The translations under genes were made by a program, and so were the position numbers. Positions 21,923-32,674 of a stretch of 64,000 nt of DNA are shown here, piece by piece; the first letter of the stretch is position 1, and each line of letters opens with the position of its first letter. This stretch comes from Palsa-504 sp963787645 (GTDB lineage Bacteria > Actinomycetota > Actinomycetes > Streptosporangiales > Streptosporangiaceae). The stretch is from the NCBI GenBank assembly GCA_963787645.1, contig CAWBDS010000003.1, positions 186,001 to 250,000 on the forward strand. The letters are read 5' to 3'. The notes beneath the pieces were generated by a model, which was given only the letters and a program-made list of their open reading frames with translations, was not told the DNA's origin and did no database searches.

Positions 21923-23233
21923 CTATAAGAGCCCTGAGTCCTCCAGCATCTCGGTGACCAGGGCGGCGATCTGGGACCGCTCCGAGCGGACCAGCGTCGT
22001 GTGGGCGAACAGCGGGTGGCCCTTGAGTTTCTCGATGACCGCGATCACGCCGTCGTGCCGGCCGACCCGCAGGTTGTCGCGCTGGGCGATGTCGTGGGTG
22101 AGCACGACCCGGGACCCGGAGCCGATCCGGGACAGCACGGTGAGCAGGACGCCGCGTTCCAGCGACTGGGCCTCGTCCACGATCACGAACGCGTCGTGCA
22201 GCGAGCGGCCGCGGATGTGGGTCAGCGGGAGCACCTCGAACATGTCCCGGGCGATCACCTCGTCGATCACGTCCTGGGTGGTGACCGCGGTCAGGGTGTC
22301 GTAGACGGCCTGAGCCCAGGGGCCCATCTTGTCCGCCTCCGAGCCCGGCAGGTAGCCGAGTTCCTGGCCGCCGACCGCGTACAGCGGCCGGAACACGATG
22401 ACCTTGCGGTGCTGGCGGCGCTCCATCACCGCCTCCAGGCCGGCGCACAGGGCCAGCGCGGACTTGCCGGTGCCGGCCCGCCCGCCGAGCGAGACGATGC
22501 CGATCTCCGGATCGAGCAGCAGGTCCAGCGCGACGCGCTGCTCGGCGCTGCGCCCGCGCAGGCCGAACGCCTCCCGGTCGCCGCGGACCAGCTGGATGGA
22601 CTTGTCCGGCTTGACCCGGCCCAGGGCGCTGCCGTTGGCCGAGGTCAGCACCAGGCCGGTGTGACAGGGCAGGTCGCGGGCGGGCGTGTAATCCAAGGTG
22701 CCCGATTCGTACAGCTGCTCGATGTCACCGCTGGTGACCTCCAGCTCGGTCATGCCCGTCCAGCCCGAGTCCACCGGCAGTTCGGCCCGGTACTCCTGGG
22801 CGGCCAGGCCGACCGAAGCGGCCTTGACCCGCAGCGGCAGGTCCTTGCTCACCAGCACGACGTCCTCGCCCTCGGCGGCCAGGCTGCAGGCCACCGACAA
22901 GATGCGCGAGTCGTTGTCCCCGAGCCGGAACCCGGCCGGGAGCACCGAGGGGTCGGAGTGGTTGAGCTCGACCCGGACTGTGCCGCCGAGCGCGCCGACC
23001 GGGAGTTCCTCGTCCAGCCGGCCGTGCTCGATGCGCATGCCATCGAGGTAGCGCAGGGCCTGGCGGGCGAAGTAGCCCAGTTCGGGATGGTTCCGCTTGG
23101 CTTCCAGCTCGGTGACGACGACGATCGGCAGGACTATCTGGTGCTCGTCGAAACGAGTGATAGCGGCCGGGTCGGCGAGCAGGACGCTGGTGTCGAGTAC
23201 ATACGTACGGCGGCGACCTTCGGATTTGACCAC
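21923..23233 (-). CDS. PhoH2 protein: PIN RNase domain fused to PhoH ATPase/helicase
   Basis: 436 residues from a GTG at 23233. The N-terminal PIN domain (about 8-150) begins TYVLDTSVLLADP with Asp14 and has LGDNDSRILSVA and VLVSKDLPLRVKA with further acidic metal ligands. The PhoH ATPase has Walker A GRAGTGKSALALC, VIVFRPLYAVGGQELGYLPG, Walker B DAFVIVDEAQSLERG and GSGSRVVLTHDIAQRDN. PhoH2 proteins of mycobacteria combine sequence-specific RNase and RNA unwinding activity. It is a stand-alone gene here; the ~260 bp before it are non-coding and contain a short GGCCCT/AGGGCC hairpin near 23310, probably the uppS terminator. Confidence 0.93.
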   Translation of the reverse strand: MVKSEGRRRTYVLDTSVLLADPAAITRFDEHQIVLPIVVVTELEAKRNHPELGYFARQALRYLDGMRIEHGRLDEELPVGALGGTVRVELNHSDPSVLPAGFRLGDNDSRILSVACSLAAEGEDVVLVSKDLPLRVKAASVGLAAQEYRAELPVDSGWTGMTELEVTSGDIEQLYESGTLDYTPARDLPCHTGLVLTSANGSALGRVKPDKSIQLVRGDREAFGLRGRSAEQRVALDLLLDPEIGIVSLGGRAGTGKSALALCAGLEAVMERRQHRKVIVFRPLYAVGGQELGYLPGSEADKMGPWAQAVYDTLTAVTTQDVIDEVIARDMFEVLPLTHIRGRSLHDAFVIVDEAQSLERGVLLTVLSRIGSGSRVVLTHDIAQRDNLRVGRHDGVIAVIEKLKGHPLFAHTTLVRSERSQIAALVTEMLEDSGLL

Positions 23234-23493
23234 GCAGACTCCCCTGGGCGCCAGACCGGAAGCCCGGCGCCGGACAGGACACAGACGTGTCGGACGGGCC
23301 GGGACTGGCCCTCGAAGGGCCGCGCCGGCCCTTCTGTCATCTCATCTACGCGCAGAACGCGAAGCCTGGAGATTCGAGGGCCTTCCCGACGGACGGCGCC
23401 ATGCCGTCCACCTGTAAATGAAGGTACCCGCGAAGGCCTTCCGGCAAAAGCACCGCCAGGTTACTAACCCGTGTCTCCCGGTTTAACCAGCGA

Positions 23494-24255
23494 TTACGCG
23501 CCGAACCTGCGGCTACGCGCCGCGTACGAGCGCAGCGCCCGCAGGAAGTCAACCTTGCGGAACGCGGGCCAGTAGGCGTCGCAGAAGTAGAACTCCGAGT
23601 GGGTGCTCTGCCACAGCAGGAAGCCGCCCAGGCGCTGCTCACCGGAGGTCCGGATGACCAGGTTGGGGTCGGGCTGGCCGGCCGTGTACAGGTGCTCGGC
23701 GATGTGCTCGACGTCGAGCACCTCGGCCAGTTCCTCGATCGTGGTGCCGCGGGTGGCGTGGTCTTGCAGCAGCGAGCGAACCGCGTCGGCGATCTCGCGC
23801 CGGCCGCCGTAGCCCACGGCCACGTTGACCAGCAGGCCCGGGTTATGCGCGGTGGCCTCGCCCGCGTCCTTGAGCACCCGCACGGTCTCGCCGGGCAGCA
23901 GGTCGAGGGCGCCGACCGGGTGGACGTGCCACTGCTCGGCGACCAGGGTCTGCACGGTGTCCTCGATGATCTTCAGCAGCGGGACCAGCTCGCTGGAGGA
24001 GCGGGTCAGGTTATCGGTGGACAGCAGCCACAGCGTGACCACCTCGACCCCGCTCTCGCGGCACCAGTCGAGCAGTTCGAAGATCTTGTCCGCGCCCTTG
24101 CGGTGGCCGTTGGCCACGTCCCGGAATCCGGCTGACTTGGCCCAGCGCCGGTTCCCGTCGCACATCACCCCGACGTGACGCGGGATCGCCTCGGGCGACA
24201 GGGAGGCTTGGAGCCGGCGCTCGTACATCCGGTAGACGAGATCACGAAATCCCAT
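23494..24255 (-). CDS. uppS: Isoprenyl (polyprenyl) diphosphate synthase, cis type
   Basis: 253 residues from the ATG at 24255, which has GAGGAAGG upstream; a longer open frame to 24471 is Arg/Pro-rich and rejected. The cis-prenyltransferase signatures are intact: HVGVMCDGNRRWAK with Asp33 as catalytic base, FRDVANGHRKGADKI, LWLLSTDNLTRSSSELVPLL, NVAVGYGGRREIADAVR, and LVIRTSGEQRLGGFLLWQSTHSEFYF. It condenses isopentenyl diphosphate units to make the long lipid carrier for peptidoglycan and arabinogalactan, or a shorter Z-prenyl precursor. Actinomycetes often have two such genes; which one this is cannot be told. Downstream of the conserved hypothetical gene at 24366. Confidence 0.93.
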   Translation of the reverse strand: MGFRDLVYRMYERRLQASLSPEAIPRHVGVMCDGNRRWAKSAGFRDVANGHRKGADKIFELLDWCRESGVEVVTLWLLSTDNLTRSSSELVPLLKIIEDTVQTLVAEQWHVHPVGALDLLPGETVRVLKDAGEATAHNPGLLVNVAVGYGGRREIADAVRSLLQDHATRGTTIEELAEVLDVEHIAEHLYTAGQPDPNLVIRTSGEQRLGGFLLWQSTHSEFYFCDAYWPAFRKVDFLRALRSYAARSRRFGA

Positions 24256-24365
24256 GCTGCGGCCTTCCTCGTCACCGTGATGATCTAGCACTGACGGTAC
24301 CCAACGGAAGGAACGCTCGGCCCGGTCGGTGTGGTTCCGCGCCGCTCTACCCCGATCCGGCCCGG

Positions 24366-24956
24366 TTAGGCGCTGCCGGGACCCTGGTCGCGGACCTCTT
24401 CCACCTGGCGGAGGGCATCGCGCAGCCGGGACAGCCACTCGTCGGCGTTCTCTCCGGTCAGCCGGACGCACCAGGCCAGGGCGTCGCTGCGGCTGCGGGC
24501 CACGCCCGCGTCGACCAGGGTGTCGAGCACCCGGCGTTCGGGCTGGCGCAGGCGGGTCATGACCGGGACCGACAGTGTGGTGAACATCTCAGTCACCGGG
24601 CCGCAGGTCACCCCCCAGGACACCTTGCGCCGGAAGCGGTGCTCGGCCTCGCGCGCGATCTCCATCCGGCGGTTGCGGGATTCCTCGCGGAACTGGCGGA
24701 TCGCGTTCCGGGCCGCGGCGGCCCGCTCGGCGTCGGTGGCCCCGGCCTCGGCCGGGCCGGGCAGCGTCCCTAGGATGGTGATCTCTTCCCGGTCGACCTG
24801 GATGTCGGGCGGGGCGGCGAACCAGCCGGCCGGGAGCCGCCTGGCGCACCAGGCGCGGACCTTGGCCGCGGCGCTCTGATGAGCAGCGCCCGGGCCGCCG
24901 GTCTCCTCGGCCGACGGCGTCCCGGCCGTACCGGGATCCTCTTGCCGCGTACTCAT
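24366..24956 (-). CDS. Conserved actinobacterial hypothetical protein
   Basis: 196 residues from the ATG at 24956 (an upstream in-frame start at 25001 is less likely). A low-complexity acidic N-terminus (1-35) precedes WCARRLPAGWFAAPPDIQVDREEITILGTLPGP. A long charged helix with REESRNRRMEIAREAEHRFRRKVSWGVTCG follows, then LSVPVMTRLRQPERRVLDTLVDAGVARSRSDALAWCVRLTGENADEWLSRLRDALRQVEEVR. The last part looks like a ribbon-helix-helix or helical bundle. I do not recognise a named family, although similar proteins are common in actinobacteria. No membrane helix. Function unknown. Confidence 0.7.
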   Translation of the reverse strand: MSTRQEDPGTAGTPSAEETGGPGAAHQSAAAKVRAWCARRLPAGWFAAPPDIQVDREEITILGTLPGPAEAGATDAERAAAARNAIRQFREESRNRRMEIAREAEHRFRRKVSWGVTCGPVTEMFTTLSVPVMTRLRQPERRVLDTLVDAGVARSRSDALAWCVRLTGENADEWLSRLRDALRQVEEVRDQGPGSA

Positions 24957-25040
24957 GTAATGATGATTACGAGCCGGGTGGCCGCCGTCAACCAGGCGCA
25001 CAGCCTGTCCGGCACAAGCTGGACGCCCAGGGCTGAACGA

Positions 25041-26324
25041 TCAGGCCAGGCCGCCGGCCACCGCGGCGGCCAGCCGGGGCGAGACCCTGATGGCCCCGGC
25101 GAACTGAGCACCGAAGTTGGCCGGGACCACCTGGACCCGCAGGCCCGGCTGCGGCGCCTGGATCATCCACCCGTTGCCCAGGTAGATGGCCACGTGCGAG
25201 ATGTATCCGGGGGCGGTCGGGTCGGTGTGGTAGAAGAGCAGGTCGCCGGGCTCCAGCTGGCTGACCGGGACGGCGGGACCGGTCCGGGCCTGGTCGGCGG
25301 CCACCCGGGGCATGGCCACGCCGGCCTGGGCGAAGGACCATTCGACCAGGCCGGAGCAGTCGAACGAGGACGGCCCGTCGGCGCCCCACTGGTAAGGCAG
25401 GCCCTGCCTGCTCTGCGCGGCCCGTAGCGCCTCGGTCAGCTGCGCCGTGCTCAGGCCGGCGCTGCCCGCCGCCTGGGGCACCCCGGCCTGCGCGGCGGCC
25501 GCCTGGGTGATCAGCGGCTCGACCCCGGCGCCGCTGGGCAGCAGGCCCTTGATCTGGGCGGTCAGCCCGGCCACGCTGGCGGGCGGCGCGCTGATCACGA
25601 TGGCGTTGGCCGCGGGCATGCCCAGGGAGCGGGCCACCGCGTCCGAGACCACCGCGTCGACCCCGCCGATGCCCACGGTGCCGAACGCGACCACCCGGAG
25701 CCGTTCGGCCTGGCGGCCGGTCACGGTGACCGCGTGGCCCAGGGTCAGCCGGTCCAAGGTGCCCATGGTGTAGGACACGGCCACGCCGCCGTCGGCCACG
25801 CCCTGCCACAGCGGGTCGGAGGCCGCGGTGGGCCCGGCCGCATAACCGCGGAACGTCGAGGGGTCGACGCCGAGCACGGCCTCCGGCGCGCCGTTGACGG
25901 TGATCCGGGCCGCCTCGATCGGGTCGGCGCTGGTCACCCCGGACAGCTGGGACACCGCGGTCAGCAGGTGCCGGGACAGCGAGAACGGCGCGACGACCAG
26001 CAGGTCGGCCTGGCGCAGCCCGTTCAGCGGGGCGACCGTGGCCGATCCGGAGGGAGCCCCGGCGCTGGCCGAGGGGGTGGCGGACACCGCGGGGATGGCC
26101 CGGTTGGCGTCGGCGCTCGCGCCGAGCAGCGGGACCGGTGCCCCGGCGCTGACCCCGGTGCTAGTCCCGGCGGCGGGCCGGGTGCTAGGCACCGCCGAGC
26201 GCGGGCCGGCCGTCTTGGCCGGATGGCCGCCGGCCGTGGCCAGCAGCACCCCGACCACGGTCCCGGTGACCGCCAGCACGGCGACCAGGATCGGGATCAG
26301 GCGCCGGAGACTCTGCGGAGGCAT
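25041..26324 (-). CDS. Secreted NlpC/P60 peptidoglycan hydrolase
   Basis: 427 residues from the ATG at 26324, preceded by a GGGCGATGC-type weak ribosome site. An N-terminal signal/anchor helix (LIPILVAVLAVTGTVVGVLLATAGG) is followed by a Ser/Pro/Ala-rich linker (40-110) and an uncharacterised middle domain (about 110-285) rich in beta strands. The C-terminal NlpC/P60 domain has catalytic Cys in SSFDCSGLVEWSFAQAG, His in GYISHVAIYLGNG and a downstream polar residue. It cleaves D-Glu-DAP type bonds in the cell wall. The middle domain ('GTLDRLTLGHAVTVTGRQAERLRVVAFG') may control access or localisation. Confidence 0.9.
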   Translation of the reverse strand: MPPQSLRRLIPILVAVLAVTGTVVGVLLATAGGHPAKTAGPRSAVPSTRPAAGTSTGVSAGAPVPLLGASADANRAIPAVSATPSASAGAPSGSATVAPLNGLRQADLLVVAPFSLSRHLLTAVSQLSGVTSADPIEAARITVNGAPEAVLGVDPSTFRGYAAGPTAASDPLWQGVADGGVAVSYTMGTLDRLTLGHAVTVTGRQAERLRVVAFGTVGIGGVDAVVSDAVARSLGMPAANAIVISAPPASVAGLTAQIKGLLPSGAGVEPLITQAAAAQAGVPQAAGSAGLSTAQLTEALRAAQSRQGLPYQWGADGPSSFDCSGLVEWSFAQAGVAMPRVAADQARTGPAVPVSQLEPGDLLFYHTDPTAPGYISHVAIYLGNGWMIQAPQPGLRVQVVPANFGAQFAGAIRVSPRLAAAVAGGLA

Positions 26325-26394
26325 CGCCCTCCACCTAACCCGATGGACGGCGAAACCGTCCAATCCGGGCGGACGAACCACGCTTCGTTCGGCA

Positions 26395-28387
<1,993 letters not shown>

Positions 28388-28413
<26 letters not shown>

Positions 28414-29215
28414 GGCTCCACGGTACGTGGCGTCCTTTGATGGCCGCGCAGGCCCGGCTGAAGAGGTAGAAGCCGGCGCCGATGACGCCGACGAAGAAGC
28501 CGAGCGGCCAGTTGGACTGGTAGGAGGCGGCGATGCCGATCCACACCGTGACCAGGGCGATGGCCACGGACAAGGTGATGGCCAGCCCGGGCCGGGCGGT
28601 CAGCGAGCGAGCGGCGGCGGCCGGACCGATCATCAGGCTGAACATCAGCAGCGCGCCCACCACCGGCACGGTCATGCTGGTGGCCAGGGCCATGACGACC
28701 AGGAACGCGAGCTCGATGCGGGCGGTGCGCAGGCCGCGGGCCGCCGCGACCTCGGGCAGCGCCGAGGACAGCATGAGCGGGCGGAACATGACCGCGATGG
28801 CGGCCAGGCTGATCAGGCCGAGCACCAAGATGGGCAGTACCTCGTCGGTGCTGACCCCGAAGACCTCACCGAACAGCAGCGAGTAGGCCTCCTGCGCGTA
28901 CTCGTTGCTCCAGCTCACGAACAGCGCGCCCACGCCGAGCATCATCACGAAGGTCAGCGCGGTGGCCACGTCGGTCCGGGCGCGGCGGCTGAGTCCGGCG
29001 ATGCCCAGCGCCCCCGCCACCGAGAACGCGGCCAGGCCCGCGAACGGGTTCAGGCCGAGCAGGCTGGCCCCGGCGGCCCCGGCGAAGGCGCCGTTGGGGA
29101 TCGCGTGCGCCGCGAAGGTCGACCCGCGCAGCACCGCGAAGAACCCGGTGACCCCGGCGATGACGGCGACCGCGGTGGCCGCCAGCCAGGTATTGGCCAT
29201 CACGCCGGTGAACAT
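28388..29215 (-). CDS. Metal (zinc) ABC transporter permease 2
   Basis: 275 residues from the ATG at 29215, which has GGAGCAGGC just upstream. An ATG at 29200, overlapping the previous stop as TGATG, is the alternative. Seven to nine hydrophobic helices follow the ABC-3 (ZnuB/TroC) plan: GSTFAAHAIPNGAFAGAAGASLLGLNP, then AARGLRTARIELAFLVVMALATSMTVPVVGALLMFSLMIGPAAAARSL, the conserved 'G-x-L-L-x-x-a-l-l-v-x-P-a-A-a-A' segment. It pairs with the adjacent permease to form a heterodimeric channel. Fourth gene of the zinc operon, overlapping both neighbours. Confidence 0.88.
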
Positions 29216-30108
29216 GCCTGCTCCGGGTCGATGCTCTCCTGGCCCTGGCGTGCCCGGCGATGGGCGCGGCTTCGGGGCAGGCTGGCCGCCAGGTAACCGG
29301 CCATGATGAGGGTGACCACGAAGAAGCTGACCGGCCAGCCCCGGCCGGCGGGCGGCCAGTAGAAGCTGTCGTAGGCCAGCACGATGCCGATCCAGATGGC
29401 CAGCACGCCGCACGCGGCCGCGGTGACCGCCGCCTTGACCGGGCTGGCGGCCAGGCGCAGTGCGGTGGCGGCGGGCCCGATGAGCAGCGCGGTGCTGAGC
29501 ACCGCGCCGATGATCACCGCGGACAGCGCCACCGAGACGGCCAGGGCCATCAGGTAGGCCGCGCCGACCGCGCGGACCGGGACGCCGCGGGCCGCGGCGA
29601 TGTCCGGGCTCAGCGCGGACAGCAGCAGCGGCCGGGCCAGCACCAGCACGGTGCCCAGGGCCAGCAGCGCCGAGGCGATCAGGGCCGGGACGGTGGAGGT
29701 GGTAATGACGAAGATCGAGCCGAACAAGATGCTGAACGACGCGCCGGTGGTGGTGCTGTACTGGGTGCCCAGGTACAGGAACAGCGCGGCCAGACCCAGC
29801 GCGGCGCCGAGCACCACGCCGGTGGCCACGTCCCGGCCGCGGCGGCGCTGGATGCCGATCATCTCCATGAACGCGGCCGCGCCGGCGCCGAAGGCCAGGT
29901 AGCCCCAGAACTGGTTGACGCCGATCAGGAACGCGCCGGAACCGCCGGTGGTGGCGATGTCGGCCAGCGAGTGGCCGGCGAACGACTGGCCCCGGGTCAC
30001 GGTGAACACGCCCACCACGGCGCTGGTGACGGCGATGACGGTCCCGACGGCCAGGGCCACGTGGACCGGACCGCTGCTGAAGAAACCCGGTTCGAAGAGG
30101 TAGTGCAT
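29200..30108 (-). CDS. Metal (zinc) ABC transporter permease 1
   Basis: 302 residues, ABC-3 family. 'VVGVFTVTRGQSFAGHSLADIATTGGSGAFLIGVN' matches the family's early R-x-x-x-x-x-H-x-x-x-x-x-G helix, and 'AARGVPVRAVGAAYLMALAVSVALSAVIIGAVLSTALLIGPAATALRL' is the conserved region facing the ATPase. The C-terminal ~25 residues are basic and cytoplasmic. Its start overlaps the ATPase stop (TAATG at 30108) and its end overlaps the second permease. Two different permeases in one operon resemble SitCD-like systems more than the single-ZnuB layout. Confidence 0.88.
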   Translation of the reverse strand: MHYLFEPGFFSSGPVHVALAVGTVIAVTSAVVGVFTVTRGQSFAGHSLADIATTGGSGAFLIGVNQFWGYLAFGAGAAAFMEMIGIQRRRGRDVATGVVLGAALGLAALFLYLGTQYSTTTGASFSILFGSIFVITTSTVPALIASALLALGTVLVLARPLLLSALSPDIAAARGVPVRAVGAAYLMALAVSVALSAVIIGAVLSTALLIGPAATALRLAASPVKAAVTAAACGVLAIWIGIVLAYDSFYWPPAGRGWPVSFFVVTLIMAGYLAASLPRSRAHRRARQGQESIDPEQACSPA

Positions 30109-30929
30109 TACCGGATGACCCCCGCGTCCTCGGCGGCGGCTTCGGCCTCGTCGACGCCTTCGGGAGCGGCCACGACCAGGATCCGGCCGTGCACCCGGAT
30201 CACGTCGACGTGCTGGCCGTACAGCCGGGACAGCACCTCGGGCTGCACCACCTCGTCGGTGTCGCCCACCGCGACCCGGCCCGCGGCCACGTAGATGATC
30301 CGGTCCATGACCGGCATCAGCGGGTTCATGTCGTGCGCCGAGAGCAGCACCGCGACGTGCTCGGCACGGGCCAGCCGGGCCAGCACCGAGACGATGCCCT
30401 GCTCGCTGGAGATGTCCAGGTTGGCCAGCGGCTCGTCGAGCAGCAGCAGCCGGGGCTTGCTGATCAGGGCGTGCGCGATCATGACCCGCTGCTGCTCGCC
30501 GCCGGACAGCTCGCCCACCCGGGCGTCGGCGTAACGCTGCGCGCCGACCGCGGTCAGCATGTCGTCGACCTGCTCGCGGCGGACCCTGGACGGCAACCGG
30601 ATGCCGAACTTGTGGCCGTCCAGGCCGAGGCTGACCACGTCCCTGACGCGGAGCGGCACGTCCGGCTCCAGGCCCAGCTTCTGCGGCACGTACCCGATCG
30701 AGGCGTCCCGGGCCGGACGCGGGGCGCCGTCGAGCAGCACGGCGCCGCTGGTGGGCGGCTGCAGGCCCAGGATGACCTTGAGCAGGGTGGTCTTGCCCGC
30801 GCCGTTCGGTCCGATGAGGCCGGTGAACTGGCCGGGACGGATGCCGAAGTCGACGTCGTGGAGGATCTCGCGGCCGCCGAGACGGACGCTCACGTTTTCC
30901 AGGGTGAGGAGGTTTTCGGATGGAGTCAC
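30108..30929 (-). CDS. Zinc ABC transporter ATP-binding protein
   Basis: 273 residues from the GTG at 30929 (GTGA overlap with the substrate-binding protein gene). A long in-frame upstream opening is antisense noise. ABC signatures are complete: Walker A GPNGAGKTTLLKV, Q-loop YVPQKL, signature ELSGGEQQRVMIA, Walker B RLLLLDEPLANLD and H-loop LLSAHDMN. The specificity helices 'PDVPLRVRDVVSLGLDGHKFG' resemble ZnuC/MntB-type proteins. The last ~25 residues are acidic (VDEAEAAAEDAG). It energises uptake through the two permeases encoded downstream. Confidence 0.92.
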   Translation of the reverse strand: MTPSENLLTLENVSVRLGGREILHDVDFGIRPGQFTGLIGPNGAGKTTLLKVILGLQPPTSGAVLLDGAPRPARDASIGYVPQKLGLEPDVPLRVRDVVSLGLDGHKFGIRLPSRVRREQVDDMLTAVGAQRYADARVGELSGGEQQRVMIAHALISKPRLLLLDEPLANLDISSEQGIVSVLARLARAEHVAVLLSAHDMNPLMPVMDRIIYVAAGRVAVGDTDEVVQPEVLSRLYGQHVDVIRVHGRILVVAAPEGVDEAEAAAEDAGVIR

Positions 30930-31870
30930 AGGTGCTCCGTGGTCTGGTGATCCGCGATGGCCTCGCGGAGAGCTGTTACTTCGGCCTGCATCCAGGACTG
31001 GTAGTCGTAGCCGGGCGCGGGCATGGTCTCGTACACACCGACCACCGGGATGCCGTTGGCCTGGGCCAGGCTGATGAACGACTCCGTGAGCGGGTCGGTG
31101 ACCTGCTGGTTGTAGACCAGCGCCTGCACCCGGTGCTGGATGAGCAGGTTGCGCTCGGTCGCGACGTCCTGGGCCGACGGGTCGGTGCCGTTCATGATGT
31201 CGGCCTGGAACGCCCAGGGGGTGAGGTTGTCGGCCCCCAGGGCCTGCAGCAGGTAGTCGGCGACCGGCTCGGTGGTGGCCACCGGGGTACCTGGGTAGCT
31301 GGCCCGGTAGTCCTTGATCGCGCGGGTCCAGTTGGCGAGCGAGCCGACGAAGACGGCCGCGTTGGCCTTGAAGTAGGCGGCGTGTTTCGGCTGGATGGCG
31401 GCCAGGTCGGCGGCGACGGTATCCGCCACGGCGGCCATGGTGTCCGGTTTGTACCACAGATGGGGGTTCGGCGTGCTGTCGGGCAGGCCGAGCAGGTGCT
31501 GGACCACGATGACCTTGCGGGACGAGTTCGGCACCGCGGCCTCGATGGTGTTCATGAACTCGTCGTAGCCCAGGCCGTTCTGCACCACGAGCTGGGCCTG
31601 GTTCAGTTCGCGGCCGACCGCGGCACTGGCCTCGAACGTGTGCGGGTCGGTGTTCGGGTTGCTCAAGATGGCGTTGACCAGGACGTACTTCCCGCCGACC
31701 TGCTGGATGACGTTGGCGTACTGGTTCTCGGCGCCTACCGCGAGAACGCGGCCGCCCGCGTCGCCCAGCCCGAAGGCGAACGAGTTGGAGCATCCGCTGG
31801 CCAGGAGGGTCACGCCGAGAGCAGCGGCGGCCGCCACGACGGCAGACCAGGCGCGGCAGCGGCGGAACAT
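30926..31870 (-). CDS. Zinc ABC transporter substrate-binding lipoprotein
   Basis: 314 residues from the ATG at 31870, with GGAGGG about 8 nt upstream. The signal peptide ends in a lipobox, TLLASGC with Cys27. Cluster A-1 (TroA/ZnuA) features: VGAENQYANVIQQVGG, NPNTDPHTFEAS with the first metal His, QNGLGYDEFM, PDSTPNPHLWYKPD with the second His, and TTEPVADYLLQALG. The His-rich loop of many ZnuA proteins is absent; the third ligand is not obvious by eye. First gene of the operon, 45 nt downstream of a Zur-box-like palindrome. Zinc is favoured over manganese because the divergent regulator looks like Zur. Confidence 0.88.
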   Translation of the reverse strand: MFRRCRAWSAVVAAAAALGVTLLASGCSNSFAFGLGDAGGRVLAVGAENQYANVIQQVGGKYVLVNAILSNPNTDPHTFEASAAVGRELNQAQLVVQNGLGYDEFMNTIEAAVPNSSRKVIVVQHLLGLPDSTPNPHLWYKPDTMAAVADTVAADLAAIQPKHAAYFKANAAVFVGSLANWTRAIKDYRASYPGTPVATTEPVADYLLQALGADNLTPWAFQADIMNGTDPSAQDVATERNLLIQHRVQALVYNQQVTDPLTESFISLAQANGIPVVGVYETMPAPGYDYQSWMQAEVTALREAIADHQTTEHL

Positions 31871-31914
31871 GAACGACCCTCCTGCGGGGCTGGGAATGTA
31901 AAGGCCAACTTCGT

Positions 31915-31933
31915 GGTAATGATAATGATTCCC
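31915..31933 (-). promoter_or_regulatory. Zur-box-like palindrome
   Basis: GGTAATGATAATGATTCCC is an imperfect 9-1-9 inverted repeat (7 of 9 positions match) and an AT-rich island in GC-rich DNA. Fur-family zinc regulators of actinobacteria recognise related TGATAATCATT-type palindromes. It lies between the divergent zinc operon (ATG at 31870) and zur (start about 32031), where it could repress one or both. Confidence 0.7.
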
Positions 31934-32030
31934 AATTTCGGCGGCAACACGTTCGGGTGTCGGCCGGGCCGGAGAGAGCGGGCGGGAGGGAGTGCGAGTC
32001 AATGGAAGTTAGCCGGGAGGGTGGTGCAGG

Positions 32031-32522
32031 TTGTACCGTGCCACTGTGACCACGCCGCAGCCTGAGGAGCGCGCGCCGGCCGCGGCCGCAGGTCCGGCCA
32101 GCGGCGCCCGGACGCGAGAGATCGGCACGCGCGGGACCCGGGCGCGCGGGACGCGGCAGGCGCAGGCGCTGGCCACCGCGCTGGACAGGCTGCCCGGCTT
32201 CTGCAGCGCCCAGGAGATCCACGCCGAGCTGCGCCGCAAAGGCGAGCACGTCGGGCTGGCCACCGTCTACCGTCACCTGCAAGCGCTCAGCGAGCAGGGC
32301 AGTGTGGACGCGATCCGGGACGCCAACGGCGAAACGCTGTACCGGCAGTGCGGCACCACCGTGCACCACCATCACCTGACCTGCCGCAACTGCGGCCGCA
32401 GCGTGGAGGTTGAGGGCCGGGCGGTCGAGCAGTGGGCGGAGCGGGTGGCCGCGGAGGCGGGCTTCACCGACGTGGGGCACACCGTGGAACTGTTCGGCCT
32501 GTGCCCGGAGTGCGCCAGCTAG
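32031..32522 (+). CDS. zur: Fur-family zinc regulator, Zur-like
   Basis: 163 residues from TTG at 32031, preceded at good spacing by GGGAGGGTGG; a GTG at 32046 is possible. After a ~40-residue flexible Arg/Thr-rich leader comes the Fur winged helix: QALATALDRLPGFCSAQEIHAELRRKGEHVGLATVYRHLQALSEQGSVDAIR. The metal-binding dimerisation domain has HHHHLTCRNCGRSVEVEG (regulatory His and structural CxxC) and the closing CPEC pair. It represses zinc uptake when zinc is plentiful. The position opposite a zinc ABC operon with a palindrome between supports Zur over Fur or Nur. Confidence 0.9.
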   Translation: MYRATVTTPQPEERAPAAAAGPASGARTREIGTRGTRARGTRQAQALATALDRLPGFCSAQEIHAELRRKGEHVGLATVYRHLQALSEQGSVDAIRDANGETLYRQCGTTVHHHHLTCRNCGRSVEVEGRAVEQWAERVAAEAGFTDVGHTVELFGLCPECAS

Positions 32523-32573
32523 CGCTTAGCGAGAGGGCTGGACCCATCGTTGTGGGTCGTTGCCCGGCTATAG

Positions 32574-32590
32574 CGTGGGTTTGACCCACG
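32574..32590. terminator. Hairpin between convergent zur and plsC-like genes
   Basis: CGTGGGT-TTG-ACCCACG, a 7-bp perfect stem 52 nt after the zur stop. A second weaker hairpin (GACCCAT..GTGGGTC) lies at 32541-32558. The remaining region up to 32675 is G-rich with no gene. Confidence 0.6.
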
Positions 32591-32674
32591 ATGATGCGAA
32601 GCGCGCACGGGTGGTAGTGGCGGGGCGAGGCTGATCGATGGGGCGCGGCCAGGGGACGGGGCGGGGATGGGGGG

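Noticed and set aside
30108..32480. Very long minus-strand frame joining the zinc ATPase to upstream sequence
   Set aside because: Only the part from 30929 is protein-like. The rest is antisense of zur and out-of-frame over the binding protein.
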